Assembly: GCA_014529385.2 (NCBI GenBank)
Contig: CM043958.1
Span: forward strand, 154,689,293 to 154,753,292
Direction of reading: 5' to 3'
Length of the DNA stretch: 64,000 bases
DNA from: Adiantum capillus-veneris
Taxonomy: Eukaryota > Streptophyta > Polypodiopsida > Polypodiales > Pteridaceae
A program made the position numbers and the translations under genes. Below, in pieces: positions 33,470-45,866 of the stretch. Position 1 is the first letter of the stretch, and each line of letters opens with the position of its first letter. The notes below the pieces were generated by a model. That model saw only the letters and a program-made list of their open reading frames with translations. It was not told the DNA's origin and searched no databases.

Positions 33470-36347
33470 TGTCATAATAACTAATATCTAATTCTCCTAA
33501 ATTATTCTCTCATGTTAGAATATTGGTTAAGTTGGCAGACTGCCACAATACGGATCCAAAGGACGGGAAATAGGGATCCAAAGGGGGGAGGCCATCTGCA
33601 AAAGATCAAGGTGCAACATTGGGCTTCAAAGACCCTAAGGTTCAGCCCATTAAGATTTCCAAAATGTTGAGGTTCCAAAATTCAAAGGTTATGTCCAAAG
33701 GTCAAACAATAGGAAAATTGGATGCTTTGTGTGTGCTTAAAAAGTCTTTAACACTAGGTTGGTAATGGGACACTTTTATGTCCTGTCAAGTGACCATTTT
33801 CCTTGAATTATGTGAAGAGTTTCAAAATGGATTTTGAGGTGCTATCTATCTAGAAAGTTGTCTCATGAGCTGAAAAAAACTCGACATTTTTTTGGAATAT
33901 CAATTCCATCTTTAACCTTGTCCTTGCACAACATTTCACAACCTAAACAGTGTGAAAAAACGGGTCCTGTTTTTGGCTTTTTTTAACTTTTTGCAACTAT
34001 ACCACTCTAGAATTCATGTTTGTGAGGTCTATAATGCTAGAGAACTATCTTTAGTAGTCCTCTACATGTCCTGATGCTTCTAGGGAGAAATAAATGTTAA
34101 AGTTGTAAGTTATAACCAAATTACAAAAATTGTCAAATCCTGTTTTTTAGCCAATTTTAGCTCTTCTATGATTTTTTTGGTGGAATTTATGACATCCAAA
34201 TGCAGTTTTGATTTTCTATGTCGCATATTGTAACATAAAGCTAATATTCCTTGAGTTTTGGGGCACCTAATACCCTATTTTGCATAGTAGACAACGATGG
34301 TTGATTTTTCCAATTATAGAAGAAAACGAAACATTCTAGTATATCAAGTATAGCTTTTTCAATATTGTTAGTTTCCTGTGAAAACTACATGCATTTCGTA
34401 GGTAGTAACCATATCTAGTCATCAGGATCAAATTTGGCTAGATACTGAATACTTTCTATGGGATTCTACAACTCATAATGTTGAACCCAGTAATTTTTTC
34501 ATGTTTAATTGCTGTATTTAGCACTTCATCTTTGTCCCCAAGATTCCCCTTGGTAAGAGATGTATTATTCTTTTGACATGCTCCATGGCTCCTTATGAAC
34601 CTAAAGGACAATAGGGAACTAAAAAAACATGCATATATTATTTGTATTGAGCGTGGCTATAGAAACTTTGATGATAGGTCTGCAGAATGGTAAAAATTCA
34701 ACTTTTTTGTACCTATTTCGTTCGGCAAAACAAAAAATAGTGAGTGAGAAGCAATCATATGTTCTTATCACCAACCCACTGAAGTTAACTAGGGAATTTA
34801 TCTCAAGTCCTACAAAAATCCCTAATCTTATTTTTATGCAACAAAACGTAAGAAATGACTGTTTTGATGAAAATGTACTGGTCCATCAACTTTGGAGGCT
34901 TGGTGTGACCAAAAGATGAGAAATTTTACAAGTTTCTTATTTTTTCCATGTGTAGTAGGCCTTGAACTATAACCTCATGAAAGGATTTTACAAAATGAGT
35001 GGATATACTATGGTTTTGGAGGTTTTTTTCAAAACCCTGAAAGGACACTTTTATGTCCTGTTAGGTTACCAACCTAGTGTTAAAGAATCCTACATAGGAG
35101 GGGGCGAGCCCTAGAAGTAGGGGATGAAAGAGAAACACACACACACACACACACACTAACAAGCTCCTTTACAAAAAGGGAATGAGGGACACATGTCAGC
35201 TTCCTAGCCTAGATGCCCACAAGGTGTACTCAAATCCTATTGGATGGCCATGGAGGTGGACCAATGAGAATTAGGCTAGAGTAGATCTAGTTTAACTAAT
35301 TTAAAAACACTTAATAAAAGAACCAATATGAAATAATCTCTCTAGAAGATTATTGGACAATCTCCCAAGGGGTCCAATGAGCATTCAACAGCCCAATGGC
35401 TTGCCAGATTCCTATTGGCTAGGAGACAAAGGGGTCCAATGAGAGTTTAGTAGCATTAATTAATTACCTAAAGCTCTCACAAAAGGGGAAAGGGGGACAC
35501 ATTTTAGAAGGCTATCACTTATGCTCTTGAAATTCCATTGGCTAAGCCTGGAGAGGTCCAATAGGGTGTAAGCATGAGCAAATAGCAAGAGGGGTAGACC
35601 AAGAGAGAGAGGGGGCTGATTTTCTCAAGGTATTATTGCATACACACTCACACTAGTCCATGTGTGGAGTAAGAAGACTCTCTCTCACTCCTTCTCAAGC
35701 TTTAATGGAAATCTTATCACCTACTCCAAGCTTGTGAGAAGGGAGGCCTACACCAATAACTCTTGGCTTTGTGATGCAAATCCAACCAAGAGCCAAGCTT
35801 CAATGCATGCTCATCTCCTCTACCATGCTAATTACTAATCTATGCTATTCTAATATGAGTGATTATGTGAGGAGATGCACATCTTTCTCGTAAGACTACT
35901 CCTTCTTCCTCTCAATCTACTCTCATACCCCGCTAGCTCTCACCATCTTCGAAGGTGTGTGAGGTCTTGGGTCTGAGACCGTGAGGGAATTCATGTTGTG
36001 TTTTATAAGTGTTTTGCTTAGTGCTTGATGTTTCCATCTTCATTGCACTAGCTAGTATTGAACGAACACAAAGAATTTTATTGTAAAATGTCTCTCTTGA
36101 TGGGAGAAACCGCCGTTTGGAGGGGGAACCGGCTCCATGCATATCTGGTCCTCAACAGTTGTCAATAGCTTGATTTCTCTCTCTTTTGAAGTATTGTTCA
36201 TGCTATCTAACTAGGTGTTATACTTTTTGTTGCTCTCTCCACGAAAGCACTCTTGTTATTCTCATGAGGAATCTATTCTAATGAAATGCTCACTATGTTC
36301 ATGCTATTTTCTACTACACACAAGTTACTAGGCCATTAAATGTTACA
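33470..36347 (+). repeat. 3' LTR of the gypsy element, carrying a DNA transposon
   Basis: Begins TGTCATAATAACTAATATC and ends ATGTTACA like the left LTR. Excluding the 1,328-bp insertion and its 4-bp duplication it is 1,546 bp. Confidence 0.93.
33752..35079. mobile_element. 1,328-bp DNA element with TTAA target duplications
   Basis: Termini CACTAGGTTGGTAA and, inverted, CACTAGGTTGGTAA: 14 perfect bp. TTAA flanks both sides (33748-33751 and 35080-35083). The other LTR of the same gypsy has TCAA once at this point, giving an empty site. Just inside each end is the near-palindrome GGACACTTTTATGTCC (33770 and 35043) in the same orientation. The interior is AT-rich with short ORFs only, the largest being 96 codons at 34629-34919, with no recognised domain. 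Presumably non-autonomous. TTAA targeting is known for piggyBac, Sola3 and Kolobok types; the termini do not settle which. Confidence 0.88.
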
Positions 36348-36830
36348 ATGCTCCGCTTTTATACTTGTCGTTAAAACTGCACTTCAGCTCTTCAATGGGG
36401 GGCTCTCACCTAGACCAAATGGCACAAAGATACACCACCAAGGATGAGGAAAACTATTTTCTCACTGCAAGCAAATAAGTGATGAAGTGCAATCCCAACA
36501 ATAGAAATGATAACCCAAGCAACTCACCCGCTAAACCTCTTCATTGAGGCTCGTGCCCACACCAAATGGTGATATTATATACCGTCAAGGATGAAGAAAA
36601 TTACATATGCAAACCCGGTAATGAGTTGCACAAGGGGCAATAAATCCCAACATTAGAAATGATGATCCAATTGCCTCACCATCCTAATGCACATAAATTA
36701 CCTTGGGATTACTAATGAGAAAAAACTCAAAGCTAAAGGGCAACAATCAGGGGGAGTTAGCCTCTTTCAAGAAGGCAAAGCTAGAGAAGTGGGGGGTGCT
36801 CCCCTTTTATACTTGTCCTTCAAATTGGCA
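36348..36830. repeat. Host sequence of the gypsy insertion with an internal second copy
   Basis: CTCCGCTTTTATACTTGTCG follows the right LTR. The segment 36690-36830 repeats the left flank (19465-19584) joined directly to CTCCCCTTTTATACTTGTCC. Between them are two diverged copies of a roughly 150-bp unit (ACACCACCAAGGATGAGG near 36432, ATACCGTCAAGGATGAAG near 36580). The locus was therefore a tandem repeat before the gypsy inserted. Confidence 0.85.
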
Positions 36831-37641
36831 AGACATGTGGAATCAATTTTAGCCCACTAAGCTAGCTTCTAGGCCTGGCAAGCTATCCTAGACATCAGGT
36901 TTCATTCGTTCATGTTAATGGCTTGTTATTAACAAGTCTAGAACCTTATAATTAAACTTAATACGTCACACTTCACAATTTATGTGATCTTGTCAATTAG
37001 ATCCGTATTTGAGAAGCTCTTAAACTACCCCAATTGTCATGGGGCATTTTGAAAGGCTCTTAAAGGAGCCCATGTTGGCACAGGCTGTTTTGAGAGGCTT
37101 TCCAACTAGTCCATGCCGCCATAGGATATTTGAGAGGCTTTTGAACAAACACATGTCAGCACAGGATGCTTTTCAATCAGCTTTGCACCTAGTCCAAGCT
37201 TTGCACCTAGTCCATTCTGGCATGAAGTGTTTCCAAGTGGGTCAGAACTCATTTTTCCTAAAATGCAATGTTCCAAGAGGTATATAATTCATGTGATTGA
37301 AGGTTTCAAATTTTCTTTCTTAGTTTTTCTTAGTTTTTGGATCACCTTGAGGAGTTTACTCGATGTTTGAAACTCCTTTATATCTACATGCAAGTCCTTT
37401 ATTGCGTACCAATATCTTGTACAAGAAAGGATTCTCCAACTCTCTTTTTAGTACTTACAAATGTTTAAATCAAAACAACATAATGCTGAATAAATAATTT
37501 AAACCTTGATTGATTTTAATCCCATGCACTTGCTATGGAGGTCCTCTACCTTGAGAAGAGGATTCTCCTATCTTCTTTGAAAGCATGATCATGCTTTGTG
37601 TGTGTGTGTGTGTGGAGAGAGAGAGAGAGTGTGTGTGTGTG

Positions 37642-37682
<41 letters not shown>

Positions 37683-37915
37683 TGAGGGATGAGCGAGTCA
37701 ATTCTCCTTGTCTTGTGTCCTTATTAGATTGAAACATGAATTTTTCCAATGGTTTTTTCATGTTGCTATTTTTGTTCATCTTCGTTTTTGTTTTGTTAGC
37801 AAGTCACAAATGACAAACATTTGTTGTGGGTCTTCTCACTTCAATCACATACAAGGGACTTTTCCAAAGCATTGTAAACTACAAGCTTATATCATATATG
37901 CACCTTTGCAGTGAA
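36831..37915. other. Spacer with short tandem blocks and microsatellites
   Basis: 37020-37240 has three to four imperfect copies of a roughly 55-bp unit built around TTTTGAGAGGCTTT and CCATGTTGGCACAGG. 37596-37680 is (TG)n(GA)n(TG)n(GA)n. No gene supported. Confidence 0.6.
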
Positions 37916-39600
37916 ACCGTGATAACCAACTTCTTGTGAAGCTCTTTGTAGATGACTCCCTTCTCTTCCTCAAGGCTTGCCCTTAGCTGATTAGGAAGGC
38001 CTTGGAGATTGTGAAAACATATGCACTAGCCTCACGATCAAAGTGTAGTCTTCAAAAATCAAGGATGATCTCACTCTAAGAAAATGACTCCTTGGATACA
38101 TCATTGTGGACTGGGGAAGATAGTGTCAAAAGGGAAGGTATCCACGCACTTGGAAGGTTGGAGCCCCTCTGGGAGTGGATGTAACCCACAAGCAAAGATT
38201 CCTATGGGTCTTGGATAGGGTCAGGAGTAAGATGTAAAGATGGGAATATATGCTTCTCCCCTTCTCAAGCAGAGTGAAAGTGATTAATTTGCTTATGTTA
38301 CCTTACCTAGCCTTTGATGGTCCATTTCTCAAGGTTGCTAAGTGCAACTGGAAAGAGTTTTTGAAAGAGTGAAAATATTCTTATGGAAAAACAACACCAA
38401 AGATTCACAATGGGCTACATAAGAGTCCATTGCGAGACCTGTGGAGCAAGGTGGTGTCTGGGTCCTCAGCCCTAGCACTCACACAAAAGCTCAATGTGCC
38501 AAATTTGTGGTTACAATCACGAAGCAAGACCAGGTCTAGGAAATTATGACAAAGGACAAGATGGACAACTGTAAACTGTGCTCCAAAGTGGCCACTGGAA
38601 AGAGCTTGAGATGCACGATAAACTGCTTGCCCCTCGGTGGTCTAGCCTAAGACTTAGGGGCAAAACAGGGGAGCTGGTGCAAAAATGCAACATAGCAATG
38701 GAGCCCCTGGAATGGGGAAAGATAGCGAGGTATTTTCACAATTCTATAACTCATTGATCCCACACCTTTCGGAGGGAAATTGCCAAAAAGATAAACAACA
38801 AAGGACTATGACGGTTGGGCCATTTCTGGGATAACAGAAGCAGAAGTTGGAAAGAATCGAACCAACTAGTTACCCAATTTCACCTTAGTGGGACTGAAGG
38901 ATTGTTGGTCATCAGAGCTTTGGAAAAGTTGGACATCGTTTATTTGACTGCTTGCGAATCCGAGTTTGAGTGAAAAGCTTAGCAGTGACCCAAGAATAGA
39001 CATTTCCATAAACCGCAAACTAAGGATGTTTACCTAGCACTTATGGCTTCGACGGATTGTTTTTTTAACAAGCAGTGGGGTAAGCAGTGGCCGGAATCAA
39101 GGTGGGCGACAATTGTGAAGAGCATTTGGTGCCTGCAATGGCCGCATATGATGAAGGTGGTTTTATGGAAGGTACTATGGGGAGCCTTGCCAATTGACGT
39201 TAAGGTTCTAGCCAGAGGTATTGGTCTACATAGATGCTCGCAATGCAAAACGACTAGTGAGAAACTCCCTCACTTATTTGAGGAGTGCATGACAATCTAT
39301 GGATTGGCAAGGAAGATTCGCAAATGGGTTCAAAAGACATGGATTTTTCCTAGGAGGGAAGCAGGTGTTGATAAACAAAGCGGTGCTTATTTGTACGCAA
39401 ATTGTGAGATTCTGCTACTTTAAGCATGTGTGGAAGGCCAAGAACTGACGGGTCTTTGAGAATGTCCTTGAAACAACTAGTTTCATGGAGATTAGCCAAG
39501 AAAGCAGGGAGAAAGCATGGAAGTGATGGTCGCCACTTGGAAACGGAAGAACTTCAAAGAGTGGAAGAGGGCGATTGGAGCCGCTATAATGGACATACAT
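37916..39600 (+). pseudogene. L1-type LINE 3' fragment (RT end and zf-RVT), decayed
   Basis: The RT box reads LLVKLFVDDSLLFLKA near 37935 (consensus FADD). It is followed by traces of the YLG...RV..KM region and GGVWVLSPSTHTKAQCAKF. The most open part, 39043-39423, reads WATIVKSIWCLQWPHMMKVV and LWKVLWGALPIDVKVLARGI, then CSQC...PHLFEEC. This is the zinc-binding zf-RVT domain at the C-terminus of plant L1 ORF2. The endonuclease and N-terminal RT are missing and there are many stops. It is a 5'-truncated, long-dead copy. Confidence 0.82.
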
Positions 39601-39771
39601 AGTGCATGGGTTCTTTTTTCTTGGTCATGTTAAGGGTTGCTCCCGGTGGAGACAGTTTGTACTTTATTGTCCCCTTGATCACAAGAAGATTTAGAAATTT
39701 TCTCATGTAGGAAAACGAAGTCTCTTCTAGTGTTTTTCATACAATGCATAACATAATGAGCTCTGGCTCGA

Positions 39772-39882
39772 GAGGCACCGCATTCCTAGCTAGGTACGAT
39801 TGGGGGCAGGGGACCCCCTGCCCCCCCACCGGGCTGGCGGTCCCCTGCCCCCAATCATACCTAACTAGGTGTGCGGTGCCTC
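39772..39882. repeat. 111-bp foldback (inverted repeat)
   Basis: Arms GAGGCACCGCATTCCTAG...GGGGGCAGGGGACC (39772-39815) and the inverted copy ending GTGCGGTGCCTC at 39882 pair at about 38 of 44 positions around a C-rich loop. High GC in an AT-rich setting. Possible foldback MITE or hairpin-forming transcript; no duplication was identified. Confidence 0.85.
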
Positions 39883-40396
39883 CCCTCACAGAAGCTGATG
39901 ATGTTGAAGTAAGTCACAATGTGGGAATTATTGTGAGAATTTGTCCAAAACTTCTTGTGGATCAGCCGATGTATCAACGATGTTTTTGTGGCATGTGGAG
40001 ACGCCTTGGCTCTATACTAGCATGGCTTGAATATGTAATTTTTTTGGTAATGCAAAAATAATATACTCACCATTGTAAGTTCTGCAAAACAAAACAACAA
40101 AAAACAAGAAAAAGCTTATAAGCATGTGTTTTGTCATGTGTGGATGTATGTATGTTCACAGGAGAAAGTGGCAACCTCCAGGCATCGCCAAGTTCACCCT
40201 TCGTTGGAAACGGCTCCACTTTCATGGTATTGTGATCTGAAGGCTTTTCATTTTATGAGTGTGGGGAAGCGCACAGCATTGTTTGGTCGCTTTGGTCCAA
40301 TTAGGTCTCCACTGGACTACAACTCTCTCTCGCTCTCTCTCTCTCGTTTTGATGTGTAATTATTACAGCATTGCAGGGACGCTGGCAGCAAAGATC
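39883..40396 (+). promoter_or_regulatory. Presumed promoter and 5' UTR region of the LBD gene
   Basis: Contains a CT-rich leader (CTCTCTCTCGCTCTCTCTC, 40322-40346) and acceptor-like ATTATTACAG / GCATTGCAG close to the ATG, which would fit a 5' UTR intron. No clear TATA box could be assigned. Inference only. Confidence 0.35.
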
Positions 40397-40583
40397 ATGA
40401 GCAGCTGCAACGGCTGCAGAGTGCTGAGGAAGGGCTGCAGTGAGGGCTGCGCTCTCAGGCCCTGCCTGCAGTGGCTACAGACGCCAGAGGCGCAGGGCTT
40501 TGCCACGCTCTTTCTCGCCAAGTTCTTTGGCCGCGCTGGCCTCCTGGAGTTCATCACTGCGGTCCCCCTGCCCCAACGCCCCG

Positions 40584-40678
<95 letters not shown>

Positions 40679-41649
40679 TAGACGTACTGATGAAAGCTAA
40701 TTATTGGGTTCATGTCGAATTGAGGATGTGGACAGCACTCTTCCAATCCCTCTTGTATGAAGCATGTGGAAGGACTGTGAACCCCGTGCATGGAGCTGTG
40801 GGATTGCTATGCTCAGGACAATGGCATCTTTGCCAAGAGGCTGTGGATACAATTCTGAGGGGAGGGAATCTCAATATCCACACAAAACTTGCATGTGAAA
40901 GCAATATTATCATGCAGCGGCCTCTTCATTCAGCAGCTGCAGCTGGCGGCCACACCTGCAGTAGTAGGGTAGTAGCTGCGACTCAAAGAAATCACAAAAC
41001 ACAAAATGCCTGCAATTCGCAAGCAATTAGTCCACTGCAGCTAGCCCTTAATTCCAGTTTGATCTCCCAAGAAGCTGCTGACAAAATTATGCGGCCTCAA
41101 TTATATCCTCCCTCAATCTCCACATCAGCAGCTTCCTTCAACCTTTTCGAGGAGAGCGGCCACTCAAATATTAACCTGCATGTACATAAGAGGCTGAAGC
41201 TAGCTTATACTACGTCTGAGAACCGGCCGCCAACCTCTCAAAGTCTCAATATAGTCCAACCAAGATCACCACAAAGAGTTGTTGGGTTCAACTTTCTCAG
41301 GAATGATCACCATAACAGTACGGTAACAAATTGTCACCAAACTTTGATTCGCCAAAGTGAGACACGACAGTATGTGGAGGTCGGATCAAGGACTATTTTG
41401 GGGGTGGATGAGCACCCCACGTCCTCTAGTAATGCTTCTAAAGAAGAGGTTTGCTTAGCGCTAACACTAACCTCAAATGAACAAGTTGGAGGTGGTAAGT
41501 CAAGCTGTTTTTATAGCTCGTCGTCAAGTACCACACGCGACTCTAGTGTAACATCACTAGGAAGCTCAATTCGTTCCTCTCCATCACACCAATTTCCTTC
41601 ATCAAGAAGGTCCTTTGAAAGTAGAAACCTCTTGAATCTTATGACTTGA
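40397..41649 (+). CDS. LOB-domain (LBD) transcription factor, class II
   Basis: Exon 1 is 40397-40583 and exon 2 is 40736-41649, with a phase-1 GT-AG intron; 366 residues. The protein starts [18 protein letters not shown], the LOB zinc-binding block C-x2-C-x6-C-x3-C. It continues [40 protein letters not shown] and, across the intron, [40 protein letters not shown]. This is the class II form without the class I leucine-zipper-like coil. Near residue 303 VCLALTL gives an LxLxL (EAR-type) repression motif. The ATG at 40397 was chosen because class II proteins begin M-x-SCNGC, although the frame is open further upstream. Class II LBDs are nuclear DNA-binding repressors; angiosperm relatives (LBD37-39) act in nitrogen and anthocyanin control. 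The exact role here is unknown. Confidence 0.93.
40586..40679 (+). repeat. (CT)n(TG)n(GA)n compound microsatellite filling the LBD intron
   Basis: About 94 of the 152 intron bases are microsatellite, starting 2-3 bases after the donor GT. The remaining 55 bp to the acceptor GGACAG are unique sequence. Confidence 0.95.
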
Positions 41650-43955
41650 GAGGCATACTTCTTTTCTTACAGATCCAGATCCCAGCTGAATATTATTATA
41701 GCTTACATCAATGCCATTGTCTTCCAAAAGCAATATTAGCCAATTTTGTAGTTTGAGATACTAGCTTAGTTGATAGGTGCACATGTTCAACTCTCAAAGT
41801 CTCCGTTGCTCTTAATTTGTTGCAACAATGCCATCACATTCTAGTCCAAAATGCTACATTCTTTTTTTTTCCCACCACATTGCTCTTTTTGGCAACAAAT
41901 TAACACGATGAACAAATTCATTTATTTCTAGCTTTGTATTATCATGGTCACTATATGTGTGCAACTATAAATTAGTCTAGAACTATTCACTACGTTCATG
42001 TGTGTTTTCATGCTTACGTAGGAATCGATTTGAGATATTGAAAACATATCACATGTCATCCAAAAGTGTATTATGATTTCCACGCTAGTGGCATTTTCTG
42101 TCCTATTGGTCTTCAAGAATATTAACATTCAAAATACACACTTCTTTGCAAGTTTTTTTGTTTAACTTCAACAAGAATTAGTGTTTCACAATGTCCTCTA
42201 TAGTGTACTAGTGATTTCAAAGTGTAGAGGATTTCCTTTATTTATATTCTTTTGAGATTGCTGGCTGACCTATGCAACAAAATTCATGTTTGTATACCTC
42301 AATGGGGCCCACTATATGTAAACCTACATATATCACACGTTCAAGGCCTAACCATGGTAATAGTGCCTCCCACCAACTTGACATGATAGCAATCAATCTA
42401 CCACAGTAAGTCTTGATACTTGTACCAATTTTAACTTTGTAACTATCATTCAATGATCAAAACACTATATAACAGCTACCACATTGTCAAGTACGGTACA
42501 AGTTTGAATTCATAGTCTTGATAGTACATCAAATTGGGAGGTATAACTAACGAGTATCTGAGTTGCCAATCTTGCACCAGCTAGCTTGGGTCACAAGACT
42601 TTTAAGTTCCTACAACTTCTCCTTGTTAGTCATGGGCCATACTTGTAGCTATCAACTACAAGTGTGGCTACCATACTTGTAGCTACCAGCTAAAGCGTTG
42701 TCCAGTCCACCACGGTGTTTCTAGTATTTAGATAGCTATTCGTTAGCTACCACTTATACCACCAAGTAGCTACCTAGTAGTTACCTACTACCAACATGGT
42801 AGCTACCTATTACAACATGCCACCCAATAGCCACCTTATAAGACTTGGTAGCTATCGGTAGTTAGTCTAGAAGCTACTACTCGAAGATTGTTTGCTACCA
42901 GCTAGTATGTAGTCCTACGTCTAGACTATATGCTACTATGTACCCCAATGTACTTTACAATTACTATTCTTATCTAGGTAGTACTAGAATTATTGTCTAG
43001 TTAGACTGATATTCGATTATAGTCTTTATTTTTTGCAAAAAAGCTCAATTCTTGTTATCATATACGATAGTTAGATTTTTTTGTTGCTGTCAAACAAAGT
43101 CACCCAAGGTTACAAGTTCACAAAGAGCATTCAAAAATGGAAGCCTCATTTTATATACAAGCCTTGAGATTTGTATAGTTGTTGCATCACTCATTTTAAT
43201 GTCTTTAAGGCAAGTTTCTCAAAGTGTGAATGGTAAAGAGTGCACACATCAGTGTGACATTTGTGGTGTAGATTGGGAGTGAAAATTGCTTGTACAAAAA
43301 CTAACTGAAGCCTCCAAAATTTGAGGGCAAGCAGCTCAATTTTCTTTGATGCATGAATGTCTTCCATGTGGACCTTCAAAAAGATACAAATTTGCCCAAT
43401 CCAAAGGGAATCAAACACTAGAGTCACAATTAAATTCAATATGTTTGAAGACATCCAAGTTAGCTAACAGGTACTAGCATTAAAAGAAAAATAAAAGTTA
43501 TGCATAGGGCGATGCAGCTCAAGGAACTTAATGTGGAACGTTTGATGAATCATATATGTAAGTATGTAAAGCACATTTTTTTTCTACAAGGGCAGTCTAG
43601 GAATTTTAACTTAATAGAGTGTGTATGTCTCTTCCATGAAGGTGTGGTGCTACTAGTTGTAAACTTTCTCAAGGCTTCTTGCTTCTTGGACTTTTAACCT
43701 AGAGTGTATACGTCTCTTCCATGAAGGCATGGTGCTACTAGTTGCCACATTACTACCTACTAGGTCTAGAACCCCAAAACTCAATTAGCTTCCCTTCAAG
43801 ATTCCCATGTATCTTGGAAATTCAATAAGAAACTTCTTGGAGCCCCGGTTCCCGTGCATCCAACCCGTTTAAGCATGCCCTCCTGAGTGAGATGCTCGAC
43901 CTCATGTTATCACCATCGCCTACATGACTCTCTACTCTCGCACAACTTTCCATCA
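41650..43955. other. AT-rich spacer 3' of the LBD gene
   Basis: No gene supported. 42600-42950 is low complexity, built from TAGCTACC / GGTAGCTA words. A 46-bp phrase GAGTGTGTATGTCTCTTCCA... starts at 43617 and recurs at 43702 (GAGTGTATACGTCTCTTCCA). Short ORFs have no domains. Confidence 0.55.
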
Positions 43956-43994
43956 TCATCTTGACAATTGGTGTATCTCCGGCTATAGAGAAAC

Positions 43995-44042
<48 letters not shown>

Positions 44043-44227
44043 CTGCTCGTGCTCCCACAAGTGCACCCGCACAAATCATGGCAGTGATGGCTACCTACTC
44101 CATCATCAGCGCTCTAGCATTGAAATTTAACTATTTTCATTATACTTATGCTAATCGCTCCGATGTGAGCCATCTCTTTTCTCGGTTGGCTGCCATGAAC
44201 CATCAAGATATTGGCAAGAGATTTTTG

Positions 44228-44278
<51 letters not shown>

Positions 44279-45072
44279 GCACTACATCTTAGCCTCTCTT
44301 TTCTCTCTCCCTTTATATGTCTCAATGCACTAGCAACACAAGTACTCTCACTCTCTCTTTCTCTCGTGTAAAAACCTTTCCATATAGTCAAAGTACCTAT
44401 AAAATTTCTTATATCTAAGTTTTTGAAGTTTTGAGAAAAAAAGATTTCGAGCTCTCACTCTTCTTTCTCTCATGTGTAAAAACCTTTCAATATAGTCAAT
44501 TGACCTTTTGTCACGATGCTTGTACAAATCGCCTCCATGCAAATCATCCCTTCCCATCTACGGTTAGCTACCACAAATTATCGATTATCGTCGAACGCGA
44601 CTTTGAACCTATATCTTTGCCCCCCGCCGCCCCCGCCCCCCCCTTCCCCCCCCCCCCTCTTCTCTCTCTCTCTCTCTCTCTCTAATGGCGAGAGCACTAC
44701 CGCTTAACCTCTCTTTTTCTCTTTGCCTCTCTCTGTCTTTGTGCACTTGAAACACAAGTGCTCTCGCCCTCTCTTATTCTCTTGAGTACTTCCATTGCAG
44801 TGCTTGAAAAAACCTAGGTTTAGTGTAAGTCCACCTACAGATTTTGAGTTTCACTCCTAGATTTTAAATTTGAAGGTGAGAAAACCTACAAAATTTTGAG
44901 AAATTTAGTGTAAAACCCTTTCAATATAGTCAAAATCCTTATTATCCCAATGCTAGTGTGAATCACCCCAATGTGAGTTGTCGCTTCTTGGCTTCACTCA
45001 ACCACCATGAACAATTGGATGTCACCGAACGTGACCTCGAACCTTTCTCTTTGCTATAAGATCTTGGCAAGA

Positions 45073-45127
<55 letters not shown>

Positions 45128-45794
45128 GGGTGAGAGCACTACTTCTTAGCCCCTCTTTGTCTGTTTGCCTCTCTCCCTCTCTCTATCTCTGCGCACTGGC
45201 AACACAAAATGCTCTTGCCATCTCTTTCTCACTTGAGTACTTCCAATAGTGCTTGAACAAAATCTAGGTTTAGTGTGATCCCACTTATAAATTTTGACAT
45301 TTATCACTAAATCTTAAATTTGAAGGAAAGAAAAGCTACAAAATTTAGAGAAAATTAGTGTTAAAACCATTTAATATATTCAATTTAACTATGGCCTCAA
45401 TTCTTGTGCTAATCGCCTGATACCCATACCCTGATGCTGCCAAATTTTTAATTTGAAGGTGAGAAAACCTACACAATTTAGAGAAATTTAATGTAAAAGC
45501 CTTTCAATATAGTCAATTTAATTATTGCCTTGATGCTTTGATGCTTGTGCTAATCACCCTGATGCCGCTAAAATCTAAATTTGAACGTGAGAAAACCTAC
45601 AAAATGTAAAAAAAATTATTGTACAAACCTTAAATATAGGCAACTTAACTATTGTCACGTAACTTGTGCTAATTGCTCCGATGTGAGCCATCCCTTCTTG
45701 ATCGGCCTCCATGAACCATTGGCTACCATCAAATGCAACTTTGAACATTTCTCTCTACTGCCTATGCAAGCAAGATTTTGGCAGGAGATTTTTG

Positions 45795-45866
<72 letters not shown>

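Larger units (their letters stand above)
19585..36347 (+). mobile_element. Ty3/gypsy chromovirus with four nested insertions
   Basis: LTRs lie at 19585-21372 and 33470-36347. TTGGTATTAGAGC directly follows the left LTR (tRNA-Met-type primer site). A purine tract AAGAAAGAGG precedes the right LTR. Flanks GTGCT (19580-19584) and ATGCT (36348-36352) are the 5-bp target duplication with one change. The order is gag, zinc knuckle, protease, RT, RNase H, integrase, chromodomain, which defines a chromovirus. Coding is broken by several stops and frame changes. Nested inside are a Penelope-like fragment, a 248-bp MITE, a copia element and a 1,328-bp TTAA element. Without the copia, the TTAA element and its extra duplication, it spans about 9.9 kb. 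Confidence 0.93.

Noticed and set aside
33752-35079. Reading this element as another CACTA transposon because it starts CACTA and ends TAGTG
   Set aside because: The 3-bp flanks do not match (TAA against TTA), while the 4-bp TTAA matches on both sides and agrees with the empty site in the other LTR.
39043-39423. A host protein gene of 126 codons
   Set aside because: Its residues match the zf-RVT end of plant LINE ORF2, and the surrounding frames hold decayed RT.
44431-44707. Ser/Leu- or Arg/Glu-repeat proteins from ORFs over CT/GA tracts (also 40440-40791, 43822-44130, 45007-45249, 45778-45880, 53227-53703)
   Set aside because: They are translations of microsatellites, open on both strands by composition only.
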